Part shown: positions 11,042 through 20,392 of the stretch, piece by piece
How positions within the stretch are numbered: position 1 is the first letter of the stretch
Layout: each line of letters begins with the position of its first letter
Assembly: GCA_045646905.1 (NCBI GenBank)
Contig: JAZRLP010000022.1
Coordinates: 1-64,000, forward strand
Direction of reading: 5' to 3'
From: RGIG4079 sp045646905
GTDB taxonomy: Bacteria > Bacteroidota > Bacteroidia > Bacteroidales > Muribaculaceae
DNA: 64,000 nucleotides
Position numbers and translations under genes: made by a program
Notes under the pieces: model-generated
The model's input: only the letters and a program-made list of their open reading frames with translations
What the model was told of the DNA's origin: nothing
Databases searched by the model: none

Positions 11042-14000
11042 AACGATATATAAAACATCTCATTATATTGGCGATAACCATCGCTTCGGTTATCCCCAAC
11101 GCATTTGCTCAGGTTGATATAACACGATCGTTTTATGTGTTGCGCAACGACTCTGCTGCAAATGCTTTTGTAGAAGGTGGAGAATGGCTCATCGAGTTCT
11201 CCAACAAAGACACCCTTGGCAACGAATATGACTATCCAGTGGCAATGAACTTCAAGGGCGCTTACTATGGCGACTCAACCTTCATTCCTATGCAAGCAGT
11301 TGATAGCGTGCAATTTGTTCAGCCGTCAACGATAATGAAACCCGGAGTGTTTCGCCTTACCGAGGAGCATTATCAATATATTGTTGATACCGATGGATAT
11401 TCAATTATTCGTTTTCGTATTGACTGCATTGCTAAAATTGACCTACCCAAAGTGGGGCAAAAAGTGATTAGTGAGATTTATAAAGAGCCACTTTCTCTTG
11501 GCTTCCTTGGACAAGTAGAAAGCATCAAAGTGAGTTATGACGAAGGTTGTATCGTGATGACTTGTAAACCTATAATTTTAAGTGAAGTATATGACCGTCT
11601 TTATTCGTCAAAAGTGATTGGCTCCGATGGTGAAACAGTTGAACCTAAATATAAAATTAAAACAACTCGACTTAAGCCATTCGGTGTTGAGGATGAATAT
11701 GATGGTAATGATAAAATAGAGAAGATTGATGGTTTTGATTTGCCATTGCCCGATATTGGGCTGGTAAGTCAAGCAAATAGTGATGATTTTAAATTTACAT
11801 TTACGCCTATGTCTGAAAATAGCACTTTTAAAGCATATGCGATAAATAATGTAGTTTCTGCTAATATATACACTGTAACAATTATTGATTCAGAAAACAA
11901 TGAAGATTATATTGAAGATATATTAGATTTGTCTTTAACAAGTTCATTAGGTCTTAATATAAGTGCACATGGTGGTGCCGTAGAGTCTTGGAAGGAAAAA
12001 TATGGTAATGACAATTTTTTAACCAAAAAGATGTCGTTAGCCCCTATCTGTTATAATTTTCTTACATATGAAAAAGATGAAACAACTCAAACCGCTCGGG
12101 GCTATAGTGGCTCTTTATTTCATCCATCAGCATATTGGAGAATTGATTGGGGATTTCTTGTAAAGTTAGCGATTGACCTTCAATTTAAAGTAGAGGAAAG
12201 ATTTACCTCTTCATTGCAAATAGGTTTAAGACATAAAGGAGGGGATATTGATCCCATTTTTAGAAAAAGTGGGGGACTATCACTTAATGCTAATCATATA
12301 AATTTTGATTTGGGCTATGCTTCTGCATTGAAATTACAAGTAGGCCCATACATATGGATTAAGTTGGGGGTTTTATCAACAATTGATTATGTAACAAATG
12401 CAACTATTGGATTAAATGTAGATGGTTCTATTGACCCGAGTTTCATAGGTGTAAAAGAAACAATTGATGCAAAAGAATCTACAATACATGACTTAACAGC
12501 TCAGTTAGACATAATAAACAGCTCAAACTATTTCAAAATTCAAAGTGGAATAATGCTTGATGGCCGTATTGATATACTTAAAGGACATATTAAAAGTTGG
12601 CCTGTTATAGAATATTTAAGAAAGTTCCCTTCTATCAAGAGCTACCTTGATTTATTATGTCAAGATGTTTTTGCGATAAATGGAATTCCTAAATATACAT
12701 TTGATCCAACAAGTATAAATAGTGACATATTTGCCGGAACTTTTTCTTCAAAAAATAGATTTATATTTAATCATGAATTGGGGTTAATGTTTAAAGATAT
12801 AACTCTTGGGAGTGAAGACCCTACATTTAACGAAAAAATAGCAATAGCCAATGTTAAGGAAGGAATCCCATCTATTAAATTCTCTCTAAATAGTAATGAC
12901 TATAAGCACCTTAAGGGAAAACCATTAGATGTATATTCTTATATAAAAATTAATCCTAATAATGGTTTATCCAAATATTGTTCAACAGGAAAAATTACAA
13001 CGACAGAATTTCCATATAACTCTAAAGTAATAGAACTATCTGGCAATGGTTATACCAACATAGTTGCAGCAGTTGAGGTTGATCCCGATGCAATGACAGA
13101 CCCCGATTATACAAAAAGCGGTGTGTTTGTATGGGAAAAATCTAAAGGAGAAGAATATGGTAGGAATTATTTTGGGAATGAAACTTCAGCAATAGATTGT
13201 TATGTGCCATTAGATCGAAGCATCTTTGACGGCTTTATTGAAGACCCGTTCTCTACTATAGAACTATATCTAAAGCCATTCGTTTATGATAATAAGCGTA
13301 ATCGCTATATTTATGGAGATCGCTCTTATGCCCAATTTGTAAGCATCGCAAAACCGAAGACTGAAAATGCTACCAAGATTGAATATACCTCTGCATGCTT
13401 AAATGGAAGCATTTTTGAGAACTTTTTTAAGTATTATAATGACAAATTCAAAATAAAAATATCTTATTGGATACCGAGTGAAACAGCCGAAACTATAATA
13501 GAATATGATTCAAGAGATATTCCTGATTTAGCGACAACTCATAAATTCAATGCTTTAGTTACTGACTTACGAGCCAATACTGAATATGAATATCGTGTTG
13601 GGATAGAATTGTCTAATGGAAAATTCTATGGAGGAGATCCCGTTAAATTTAAAACAAAATCCCCAATATCCAATCTTCGTCATGAAGCAGGTTCTGACTT
13701 TGCGATACTATATGCCGACATCTCTACAGATTATATTGCAAAGAATTGTAAGATAATCTATTTTGAACTAGTTGAAGAAGATAAGGATTTTTCATCAGCA
13801 AAGACTAAGATTGTTGACGAAGGGGATTTCATTATTAATGATGACGGAACGACAACTGTTGATGTAATATTCTATGATTTAATCCCAACATTTAAATATA
13901 AATATCGTTTAGTATTTGTTGATGACAAAGATAATGAGATATATAGTAATATTGGAACTTTCTCAACCGATGCAACTGCCTTAAAAGCTATCACAAAAGG

Positions 14001-14658
14001 TGCGGCTGTAAAAGGAAATGTAGTAGTTCTTAAAGGTAATCTTTCTCTCGACTTGGTTAGATTATTGGAAAGTCAGGGTATTAAAAAGGTATATTTTGGA
14101 TACTCTAAATTATCCGATATGCGTAACAAAGTAACCGTAGAGGCCGACTTTGTAGATACCTATAGCACCGTAACATTAAGCGATTTGAGTTATGGAAGTA
14201 CTTATTACTATTATTTCTATGCTATTGATGCCGATAATAATGTATATGAAGGCGATGTCTTGTCGTTTGTAACAGATGCGTCTCCGTTAAATACTCCTGA
14301 AACATGTTTCACTCTTGAAGCCGATGTAAATGATGCAAATGTAACAATGATGGGTGGTGTGCCCCCATTGCAATTGCCATCAATTGTTACTGGGTACTAT
14401 CGTAATATTCAATACGGATTTGAGGTAGCTGAAAAACAAAGTGACTTAAAAGGCAAAATGCCGACATTTGCAACTGATGTAATTGACAAAGAAACAGGTA
14501 TTTTTACAATAACAAAAATATTGCAACCAAATACTACATATTACATTCGTGCTATGGTATTCTACAACGATAGATGGGTTGCAGCTCCTGAAGTGGTTTC
14601 GGTTAAAACTGCCGACTTTGATCCAAACCTCAAACCTCCCGAAATCGGTAAAAAATAA
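11038..14658 (+). CDS. Large exported protein of unknown function with FN3-like C-terminal modules
   Basis: 1,206 residues. Signal peptide MKRYIKHLI...NAFAQ. The N-terminal ~200 residues and the last ~250 (with TYYYYFYAIDADNNVYEGD and TTYYIRAMVFYNDRWVA type FN3 G-strand signatures) have codon use like their neighbours; the centre (about 11700-13900) is clearly richer in A/T (AAT, ATA, AAA). Alternating short strands around 12100-12500 (LQIGLRHKGG, LKLQVGPYIWIKLGVL) could be beta-rich, but I cannot call a barrel. The gene is translationally coupled to the preceding small tail protein and is the last gene before a hairpin terminator, so it probably ends the operon. No recognised catalytic motif. 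Confidence 0.8.
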   Translation: MKRYIKHLIILAITIASVIPNAFAQVDITRSFYVLRNDSAANAFVEGGEWLIEFSNKDTLGNEYDYPVAMNFKGAYYGDSTFIPMQAVDSVQFVQPSTIMKPGVFRLTEEHYQYIVDTDGYSIIRFRIDCIAKIDLPKVGQKVISEIYKEPLSLGFLGQVESIKVSYDEGCIVMTCKPIILSEVYDRLYSSKVIGSDGETVEPKYKIKTTRLKPFGVEDEYDGNDKIEKIDGFDLPLPDIGLVSQANSDDFKFTFTPMSENSTFKAYAINNVVSANIYTVTIIDSENNEDYIEDILDLSLTSSLGLNISAHGGAVESWKEKYGNDNFLTKKMSLAPICYNFLTYEKDETTQTARGYSGSLFHPSAYWRIDWGFLVKLAIDLQFKVEERFTSSLQIGLRHKGGDIDPIFRKSGGLSLNANHINFDLGYASALKLQVGPYIWIKLGVLSTIDYVTNATIGLNVDGSIDPSFIGVKETIDAKESTIHDLTAQLDIINSSNYFKIQSGIMLDGRIDILKGHIKSWPVIEYLRKFPSIKSYLDLLCQDVFAINGIPKYTFDPTSINSDIFAGTFSSKNRFIFNHELGLMFKDITLGSEDPTFNEKIAIANVKEGIPSIKFSLNSNDYKHLKGKPLDVYSYIKINPNNGLSKYCSTGKITTTEFPYNSKVIELSGNGYTNIVAAVEVDPDAMTDPDYTKSGVFVWEKSKGEEYGRNYFGNETSAIDCYVPLDRSIFDGFIEDPFSTIELYLKPFVYDNKRNRYIYGDRSYAQFVSIAKPKTENATKIEYTSACLNGSIFENFFKYYNDKFKIKISYWIPSETAETIIEYDSRDIPDLATTHKFNALVTDLRANTEYEYRVGIELSNGKFYGGDPVKFKTKSPISNLRHEAGSDFAILYADISTDYIAKNCKIIYFELVEEDKDFSSAKTKIVDEGDFIINDDGTTTVDVIFYDLIPTFKYKYRLVFVDDKDNEIYSNIGTFSTDATALKAITKGAAVKGNVVVLKGNLSLDLVRLLESQGIKKVYFGYSKLSDMRNKVTVEADFVDTYSTVTLSDLSYGSTYYYYFYAIDADNNVYEGDVLSFVTDASPLNTPETCFTLEADVNDANVTMMGGVPPLQLPSIVTGYYRNIQYGFEVAEKQSDLKGKMPTFATDVIDKETGIFTITKILQPNTTYYIRAMVFYNDRWVAAPEVVSVKTADFDPNLKPPEIGKK

Positions 14659-14676
14659 TTCTTGGATAATTCAATA

Positions 14677-14703
14677 GAAGGTGTGCCTCGTGGGCACACC
14701 TTC
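14677..14703 (+). terminator. Hairpin terminator of the surface-protein operon
   Basis: Perfect 11-bp inverted repeat GAAGGTGTGCC / GGCACACCTTC with a 5-nt loop, 18 nt after the stop of the 1,206-residue protein. The T tract after it is weak (GTTGTTTATT). Confidence 0.75.
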
Positions 14704-14758
14704 GTTGTTTATTATTGGTGGATTAGCGATAATGAGTTGAGGAGTGGGGGACAAATGA

Positions 14759-14782
14759 AAGGAGCAGCATTTGCTACTCCTT
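14759..14782 (-). terminator. Probable terminator of the DUF1573 gene
   Basis: Reading the minus strand, AAGGAG-x-AGC pairs with GCT-x-CTCCTT around a short loop, 12 nt after the stop codon, followed by TTTCATTTG. One mismatch in the stem. Confidence 0.55.
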
Positions 14783-14794
14783 GTTGTCTGTTTT

Positions 14795-15181
14795 TTATTC
14801 AGGATTGATTACCGAATATATTCGCACTGTCTTCTTCTTGGGACGAGTATTAGTATAGATGTGAATGCTTTTTATGTATTTGCCTTTGAACCCCGAGGGA
14901 TTAAATGAAACCTTCACCTCACCTTTTTCTCCAGGTGCTATTGGCTCTTTGGAAAATTCATATGTAGTGCAACCGCAAGACACATACACGCCTAATATTA
15001 CTAATGGCTCATCGCCCACATTCTCTATCTCAAATGTGCAACTTACTTTACCATCGGCTTCGTTTATTGTGCCGAAGTCGTGTCTATCTTTCAAATAACG
15101 GGCTTGTGGTTGCGCAAATGTACCCACTGCCATTGTCATTGCAATGATGAAAATCGATATTTTGAGGCATGAAAACTTCAT
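14795..15181 (-). CDS. DUF1573 family exported protein
   Basis: 128 residues from the ATG at 15181 (an upstream in-frame start at 15196 would add MYLCL and lengthen the signal oddly, so it was not used). Signal peptide MKFSCLK, hydrophobic core, ending near GTFAQ. The mature protein is one DUF1573 domain: HDFGTI, the 'FEIENVGDEPLVI' strand, the V-x-CGCT motif (VSCGCTTYEFSKEPI), PGEKGEVKVSFNP and a closing YTNTRPKKKTVRI. In Bacteroidales these ASPM/Hydin-like Ig folds are common exported proteins of unsettled role. A TATCTTTG box lies directly before the start, so the mRNA may have no leader. It converges with the surface operon. Confidence 0.88.
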   Translation of the reverse strand: MKFSCLKISIFIIAMTMAVGTFAQPQARYLKDRHDFGTINEADGKVSCTFEIENVGDEPLVILGVYVSCGCTTYEFSKEPIAPGEKGEVKVSFNPSGFKGKYIKSIHIYTNTRPKKKTVRIYSVINPE

Positions 15182-15185
15182 AAGG

Positions 15186-15193
15186 CAAAGATA
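15186..15193 (-). promoter_or_regulatory. TATCTTTG -7 box abutting the DUF1573 start
   Basis: Matches the Bacteroidetes TAnnTTTG consensus on the minus strand and ends 4 nt before the ATG. No TTTG/TTG was found ~19 bp further upstream, so it is a partial match. Confidence 0.45.
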
Positions 15194-15357
15194 CAATATT
15201 TTTATAATGATAACATCTTTATGAAGAATAAATCTATTATTAGTAAATCATGACGCGATAAGGTGTTGATTTAGGGTAATTATCATTGCTGTGAATTGAT
15301 TATCAGGTTTTTTGGTGTTTGAAATGTCTATATTTGATAAAATGTAGATGTGTAAAA

Positions 15358-15399
15358 TGTCCTCATTTGATAAATATTTGTCCTCATTTGATAAATATT
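15358..15399. repeat. Tandem 21-bp direct repeat, two copies
   Basis: The unit TGTCCTCATTTGATAAATATT occurs at 15358-15378 and again at 15379-15399, exactly head to tail, about 65-105 bp upstream of a BspA-like gene. A third partial version (TATTTGATAAAATG) lies just before it. Confidence 0.9.
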
Positions 15400-15416
15400 T
15401 TGTGCTAATGATGGGG

Positions 15417-15424
15417 TAAATTTG
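15417..15424 (+). promoter_or_regulatory. TAAATTTG -7 box for the first BspA-like gene
   Basis: Consensus TAnnTTTG, 38 bp before the ATG at 15463. The nearest upstream TTTG (15399-15402) is only 14 bp away, shorter than the usual 19-21, so the -33 part is doubtful. Confidence 0.5.
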
Positions 15425-15462
15425 TATAAAACAAATTGTGGTTTCTTAAAACGATTACTAAC

Positions 15463-17238
15463 ATGAAAAAAATTACTCCTTTGAAAAGAATTGTCATTTG
15501 TGTAATAATGGCTTGCTTTGCAGAATTTGCATATGCTTCTACTGGTTTTACCTACAACGATTTTACCTACAACATAATTGACCCAACAAATAAAATAGTT
15601 GAGGTGACAAGTTATCTCGGCAGTAATGCCTCGATTGAATTGCTCACCGAGGTAGTATCGCCTGTTGATGGTGAAACCTATGCTGTGGAGAAGATTGCCG
15701 ACGACGCTTTTAACGGCTCTCACATTGCAGCTATTACACTTCCATTGTCGATTAAAACAATTGGAGTGTCGGCCTTTGCTAATTGTCAAAATCTTGTTAT
15801 AATTTCGTTGCCAACAAGTGTGGAAACTATCTCCAATTATGCGTTTTTCAATTGCTCAAATTTGAAAGACGTTTCATTTGGCGATGTAAAAGAAATTGGG
15901 GTAAATGCTTTTGAAGGTTGTTCGTCAATTTCAGTTCTTGATCTTCCTCAAAACTTGTCGATAATAAGAAATGGCGCTTTTACTAATTGTTCAAGCCTCA
16001 TGACTATAAATATTCCTCGCGACCTCACTACTTTATATGCCAACACTTTCAAAGGATGTAATAAAATTAAGAATGTAACATACAGCGCAGCTCGTTGCAG
16101 TACCGATGGAAAAGTTTTTGCCGATATTGAGGAGTTTACACATTTATCTTTTACCGAAGGTGTTGAATGGATTCCAAACCACATGTTTGAAAATTGTAAA
16201 TATCTCACAGGCATTGTAATCCCCAACTCGGTTAAGCATGTTCGCGAATTTGCATTTGCCGGTTGTAGTGGCATTGTCGATGTGCTTTTTGGTAATGATA
16301 TCGCAATTATCGACTCTTGTGCATTCAGTGGATGTAGCAGCCTCGAAATGGTCAATTTGGCCCCTGCAATCGAGCGAATAGGAGCAGAGGCTTTTAGAGG
16401 TTGTGAAAGCCTTTCACGACTCATAATCGTGCCAAGTGGTGATTGCCAAATCGGCAACAGAGCTTTTGTGGGTTGTAGCAGTTTGCCTAATGTGACATTG
16501 GGCGCAAATATCTCTGAAATAGGTGATTTTGCTTTTGCATCAACAGCTATTGAGTCATTTGAGCTCCCTCAAAATACTACAACGATAGGCGCAGCGATTC
16601 TTGCTGATAATAGCAAATTGACATCGTTGACAGTAAATTCGGGTAATACACATTTCGACTCACGCGACGAGTGCAATGCAATCATTCGCACAGCCGATAA
16701 TACATTGGTCGCTGGTAGCAATGTTGCCGTAATACCCGAATCAGTAACCTCAATTGCCGATTTTGCATTCAATGCAGCTTGTGATATGGATAGCATTGTT
16801 GTTCCTAATTCGGTGAATAGTATTGGCAATGAGGCATTCAGTTCTTGTGAAAATCTCGAGAAAATAACTTTAGGAAACTCAGTCCAAACTATAGGCATGG
16901 GTGCATTTTGGGGTTGTGGAAAATTAAGTGATCTCATTTCAAAAAATAATACACCTCCCACCTTTAGTTCATCTTCTATTTTTGACAACACCGCCTTCAT
17001 GAAATGTAAAGTTTATGTAAGCAATGAGGCATACGACGCTTATCGCAACGCTACATTGTGGAAAAACTTCTTGCGAATGGTTGCTGTTGATTTTTCGGGA
17101 ATTGAACATGTAGAAGTGAGCGATGCTGTTGAGGTAGCTCGCTATGACATTTATGGCCGTCAACTCACTCAACCCACTCAAGGCATCAATATCATTAAGT
17201 TGAACAATGGGGAAATTCAGAAAATATATGTAAAATAA
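15463..17238 (+). CDS. BspA-type LRR_5 surface protein
   Basis: 591 residues from the ATG at 15463 (preceding in-frame codons from 15436 are not preceded by a promoter and do not fit a signal peptide). Signal peptide MKKITPLK...FAYAS. Residues ~60-520 are Treponema pallidum/BspA-like LRR_5 repeats of about 23 residues: 'IGVNAFEGCSSISVLDLPQNL', 'IIDSCAFSGCSSLEMVNL', 'IGNEAFSSCENLEKITL'. The C-terminal ~35 residues (ARYDIYGRQLTQP..., ending QKIYVK) form a sorting-like tail that is almost identical to that of the next gene even at DNA level. The repeat type is associated with adhesion in relatives; the ligand is unknown. Confidence 0.9.
   Translation: MKKITPLKRIVICVIMACFAEFAYASTGFTYNDFTYNIIDPTNKIVEVTSYLGSNASIELLTEVVSPVDGETYAVEKIADDAFNGSHIAAITLPLSIKTIGVSAFANCQNLVIISLPTSVETISNYAFFNCSNLKDVSFGDVKEIGVNAFEGCSSISVLDLPQNLSIIRNGAFTNCSSLMTINIPRDLTTLYANTFKGCNKIKNVTYSAARCSTDGKVFADIEEFTHLSFTEGVEWIPNHMFENCKYLTGIVIPNSVKHVREFAFAGCSGIVDVLFGNDIAIIDSCAFSGCSSLEMVNLAPAIERIGAEAFRGCESLSRLIIVPSGDCQIGNRAFVGCSSLPNVTLGANISEIGDFAFASTAIESFELPQNTTTIGAAILADNSKLTSLTVNSGNTHFDSRDECNAIIRTADNTLVAGSNVAVIPESVTSIADFAFNAACDMDSIVVPNSVNSIGNEAFSSCENLEKITLGNSVQTIGMGAFWGCGKLSDLISKNNTPPTFSSSSIFDNTAFMKCKVYVSNEAYDAYRNATLWKNFLRMVAVDFSGIEHVEVSDAVEVARYDIYGRQLTQPTQGINIIKLNNGEIQKIYVK
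17140..17211 (+). repeat. Copy 1 of a near-identical 72-bp 3'-end segment
   Basis: Encodes the tail from RYDIYGRQ to LNNG. It differs from 18960-19031 at only three third-codon positions, all synonymous, although the bodies of the two genes have diverged widely. Confidence 0.9.
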
Positions 17239-17294
17239 TTATATATTCTCTTTAAAGACAATTAATTAACTAATCATAAAACATTTCAATTATT

Positions 17295-19058
17295 ATGAAA
17301 AAAATTACTCAAATCAAATTGATGTTAGTCAGTTTGTTTTTGGTAGGTTTTGGTCAAATATCACAAGCCGACACGACATTCGACTACAATGACTTTTCGT
17401 TCAATATTATTGACGACACAAATGTAACAGCCGAAGTTATTGGCTATAACGGCTCTGCAACAGAAATTACGATTCCCACTACAGCCAAATGCTCATGGGA
17501 TGGTAGAACCTACGATATTGTAAGAATTGCAAAACAAGCATTCTTAAACAAAAGCAACCTCACAAAAATCTCAATGCCCTATTCAATTAAATTGGTGGGC
17601 GATATGGCATTTATGGGTTGTTCAAATCTTGGATTCATCACAGTGCCTTCAAGTGTTGAATCAATTGGTAGCTACGCATTTGCAGGATGCAGTTCAATGA
17701 CATCAGCAAGTGTTAGCGGATTAAAAACTATTGGTGCTAATGCGTTTGATGGCTGTACTTCTTTGAAGTCAATCGAATTGCCCGATGGATTGACTACTTT
17801 AGGTGCCGCTGCTTTTAAAAATTGTAAAGCATTGACAAGTATCAACATCCCTTACAATTTGGGTACTCTATATAATGGCACTTTTGAAGGTTGCGAAGCA
17901 CTCTCTAAAGTCAATTATGGCGCATATCGTTGCTCTACAAATGGAAGTGTGTTTGAAGGATTAAATAATTTGACTACTTTGTATATCAAACAAGGGGTAA
18001 ATTGGATTCCTCAACAAATGTTTAAGAATTGTTCAAACATCAAGTCGGTAAAAATGGCTAACTCGGTTAGACATGTCCAAAGTGAAGCATTTTCAGGATG
18101 TTCGGGCATCGAAACCCTTACATTAAATGACTCTCTTACGATTATTGATACAAAAGCATTCTATGGATGTAAAGGTATCACAACACTCATAATCCCTAAA
18201 TTTACAGAGCGCATAGAAAATGCAGCTTTCTTTGATTGCGAAGGATTGAAATCACTTAAAGTTAATGACACAAAAAATCCTCTACAAATTAAATCTGAAG
18301 CATTTTTCTATTGCAACAACCTCGAGGAAGTTACATTAGGTAATAATGTGTCTACTATCGACACCATGGCTTTTGCAAGCACTGCAGTGAAATCAATCAC
18401 TATCCCTGCATCAACAACAAAGATTGGCGCTTGTGTCTTTTTGAGCACAAATCTTCAAGCATTGACAGTTGACCCAGAGAACTCTGTGTATGATTCTCGC
18501 GAAAATTGTAATGCAATCGTCCTCACAAAAGATAATAAATTGATCGAAGCAACTCCGGTTACTACAATCCCCGAAGGAATTAAGACAATCGGTTTCTATG
18601 CATTTGCTATGCAACCTATCACAGAAGTTGTCATCCCTAATTCGGTTGAAGATATTGAGCAAGAAGCCTTTTATGGTTGTGCTATTCTCAACAAATTAAG
18701 CCTTGGCACTTCGCTTGCTTCAATTGGTGAAAATGCTTTTTTCGCATGTAATAATATTACAGAAATTAATGCATTAGCGACACTTCCACCAGCATGTTTC
18801 GACAATACATTCACTTCTACAACATACGACAAAGCCACTCTTTATGTGCCAGAAGCAGCTAAAGATGATTATGCTGTTGCAAGTGTGTGGAAAAACTTCA
18901 AAACTCAAGTTGCAGGCGTTGATGGCGTAGAAGCCGTTGAAGATGCTGTAGAGATTGGTCGCTACGACATTTATGGCCGTCAACTCACTCAACCCACTCA
19001 AGGCATCAACATCATTAAGTTGAACAACGGGAAATCGCAAAAAGTTTATGTAAAATAA
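17295..19058 (+). CDS. BspA-type LRR_5 surface protein, tandem paralogue
   Basis: 587 residues, 56 bp after its paralogue. Signal peptide MKKITQIK...SQADT, then a short beta module (FDYNDFSFNIIDDTN) that matches FTYNDFTYNIIDPTN of the upstream gene, then LRR_5 repeats across ~70-510 ('IGANAFDGCTSLKSIELPDGL', 'IDTKAFYGCKGITTLII', 'IEQEAFYGCAILNKLSL'). Ends with a TTYDKATLYVP module and the shared tail RYDIYGRQLTQ...QKVYVK. Gene order, matching domain order and the shared tail indicate an old tandem duplication, possibly with recent exchange of the 3' end. No promoter box is visible in the 56-bp gap, so co-transcription is likely. Confidence 0.9.
   Translation: MKKITQIKLMLVSLFLVGFGQISQADTTFDYNDFSFNIIDDTNVTAEVIGYNGSATEITIPTTAKCSWDGRTYDIVRIAKQAFLNKSNLTKISMPYSIKLVGDMAFMGCSNLGFITVPSSVESIGSYAFAGCSSMTSASVSGLKTIGANAFDGCTSLKSIELPDGLTTLGAAAFKNCKALTSINIPYNLGTLYNGTFEGCEALSKVNYGAYRCSTNGSVFEGLNNLTTLYIKQGVNWIPQQMFKNCSNIKSVKMANSVRHVQSEAFSGCSGIETLTLNDSLTIIDTKAFYGCKGITTLIIPKFTERIENAAFFDCEGLKSLKVNDTKNPLQIKSEAFFYCNNLEEVTLGNNVSTIDTMAFASTAVKSITIPASTTKIGACVFLSTNLQALTVDPENSVYDSRENCNAIVLTKDNKLIEATPVTTIPEGIKTIGFYAFAMQPITEVVIPNSVEDIEQEAFYGCAILNKLSLGTSLASIGENAFFACNNITEINALATLPPACFDNTFTSTTYDKATLYVPEAAKDDYAVASVWKNFKTQVAGVDGVEAVEDAVEIGRYDIYGRQLTQPTQGINIIKLNNGKSQKVYVK
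18960..19031 (+). repeat. Copy 2 of the 72-bp 3'-end segment
   Basis: Partner of 17140-17211; 69 of 72 bases identical by direct comparison. Confidence 0.9.
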
Positions 19059-19090
19059 TAACGATATTACTAACTTAAAACAATACTAAT

Positions 19091-20377
19091 ATGAAAAGAA
19101 TTTTTGTAATGTTACTTATCGCATGCTTCACAGTAGGCGTTGCGGATGCTCAATTAAGTAAACTAAAAGGATTGGGAAAAAAATTAGAAAAAGCTGCTAA
19201 AGAAAAAGTTGAAAAAGAGGTCGATAAAGCAAAAGAAAAAGCTTCTTCAAACGCAAAATCTGAAGCTAAAAAACAAGTTGACAAGGCTAAATATGACCTT
19301 GAAGATTACGAAAAGAGAACCGAAAATGGTACAATCGTATTCGTAGGTGATGACTTGGGCATGTATGCCAAGGCAGAAAAGACCGATTGGGAAGATGTGC
19401 AAACGATTGTTTATGATCCCAAAGAATGGGTGGCTAACACTACTGTAGTTGAGAAAAATGCTCTTTATTATCTTTATCGTTGGAAAAAAGCTTGTGACGA
19501 AGGTGATACAGAGAAAATGACAGGCGAAATTTATCCTCGAGTAAATTGGTGTGTAAATCAAATTGCAAACTATAATAGCAATGAGAAATATGGCTTGTCA
19601 TATATCAAATTCAAACAGTTTGGTAAAGACTACAATGCTACTGTCGCTAAATTTAAAGAAATCATTTGGGCAGGCCAACCATCTGTAACAAAAGGTTATA
19701 AAGAACTCAAAACACAAGCCGATTTCGATAATTATGCAAAAGAAAATTTTGCTATTTGGAATCATGTTTTGGATAAAGCCGATGAGGCTAAAGCTGCAGG
19801 AAAACCTATCACTCAACAATTTTATTTAAATACAATGGTAGGCCAACGCGAATCTATGCTTTGTTGGAACTATATTAAAGGTGATGAAAAAGGCTTTGCC
19901 GAATTTGACAAACGCCTTAAAAATGCATTGAAAGATACTCCTAAAGAGTTTCAAAAAAATAATGTAGTAAGAACTCCTCAAGAATGTCGCGACTTGCAAG
20001 CTGCTCGTGAAGAACAATGGGCTAAAGAAAAAGCTGAAAAAGAAGCAGCTCGCTTAGCCGAAATTGAAGCAAAAACCGAAGATTGGCCAAAATCAAATAT
20101 GCCAGAACTTGATGCCCAAATCTTGAAGATTGTGAGAGCTAAATTCCCCGATCGTAAAATCACTCGCGTGTCGGTTATGAATAACTCTTGGAATGTGATG
20201 ATGAAAGGCCTTGTTCCCGAGCGTCGTGTAGTTCAATTCTGGATGGAATACTATCACAAAGAAGCTGGTAGAGTTATTGCCGAAGAACACTATGTATGCC
20301 AATATTATAACGGCAAATATGGCAAAACTCAATATCAAAGCCAAGGCTCTCGCTACTTCTGGGTTCGCCAAAAGTAA
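19091..20377 (+). CDS. Exported protein with Lys/Glu/Ala coiled coil, unknown function
   Basis: 428 residues, signal peptide MKRIFVMLL...VADAQ. Residues ~22-75 are a highly charged helix (KLEKAAKEKVEKEVDKAKEK...) likely to be a coiled coil. Residues ~80-300 contain unassigned mixed helical sequence with aromatic motifs (YYLYRWKKACDEGD, YPRVNWCVNQI). A second charged helix (REEQWAKEKAEKEAARLAEIEAKTEDW) precedes a C-terminal ~85-residue domain with VMNNSWNVMMKGLVPERRVVQFW and YHKEAGRVIAEEHYVCQYY, which looks like a compact alpha/beta module. I do not recognise the family. It lies 32 bp after the second BspA-like gene and 15 bp before a lipoprotein gene. Confidence 0.8.
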   Translation: MKRIFVMLLIACFTVGVADAQLSKLKGLGKKLEKAAKEKVEKEVDKAKEKASSNAKSEAKKQVDKAKYDLEDYEKRTENGTIVFVGDDLGMYAKAEKTDWEDVQTIVYDPKEWVANTTVVEKNALYYLYRWKKACDEGDTEKMTGEIYPRVNWCVNQIANYNSNEKYGLSYIKFKQFGKDYNATVAKFKEIIWAGQPSVTKGYKELKTQADFDNYAKENFAIWNHVLDKADEAKAAGKPITQQFYLNTMVGQRESMLCWNYIKGDEKGFAEFDKRLKNALKDTPKEFQKNNVVRTPQECRDLQAAREEQWAKEKAEKEAARLAEIEAKTEDWPKSNMPELDAQILKIVRAKFPDRKITRVSVMNNSWNVMMKGLVPERRVVQFWMEYYHKEAGRVIAEEHYVCQYYNGKYGKTQYQSQGSRYFWVRQK

Positions 20378-20392
20378 ACTAAAATATAAGCA

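Noticed and set aside
15358..15399. CRISPR array
   Set aside because: Two units are directly adjacent with no spacer between them.
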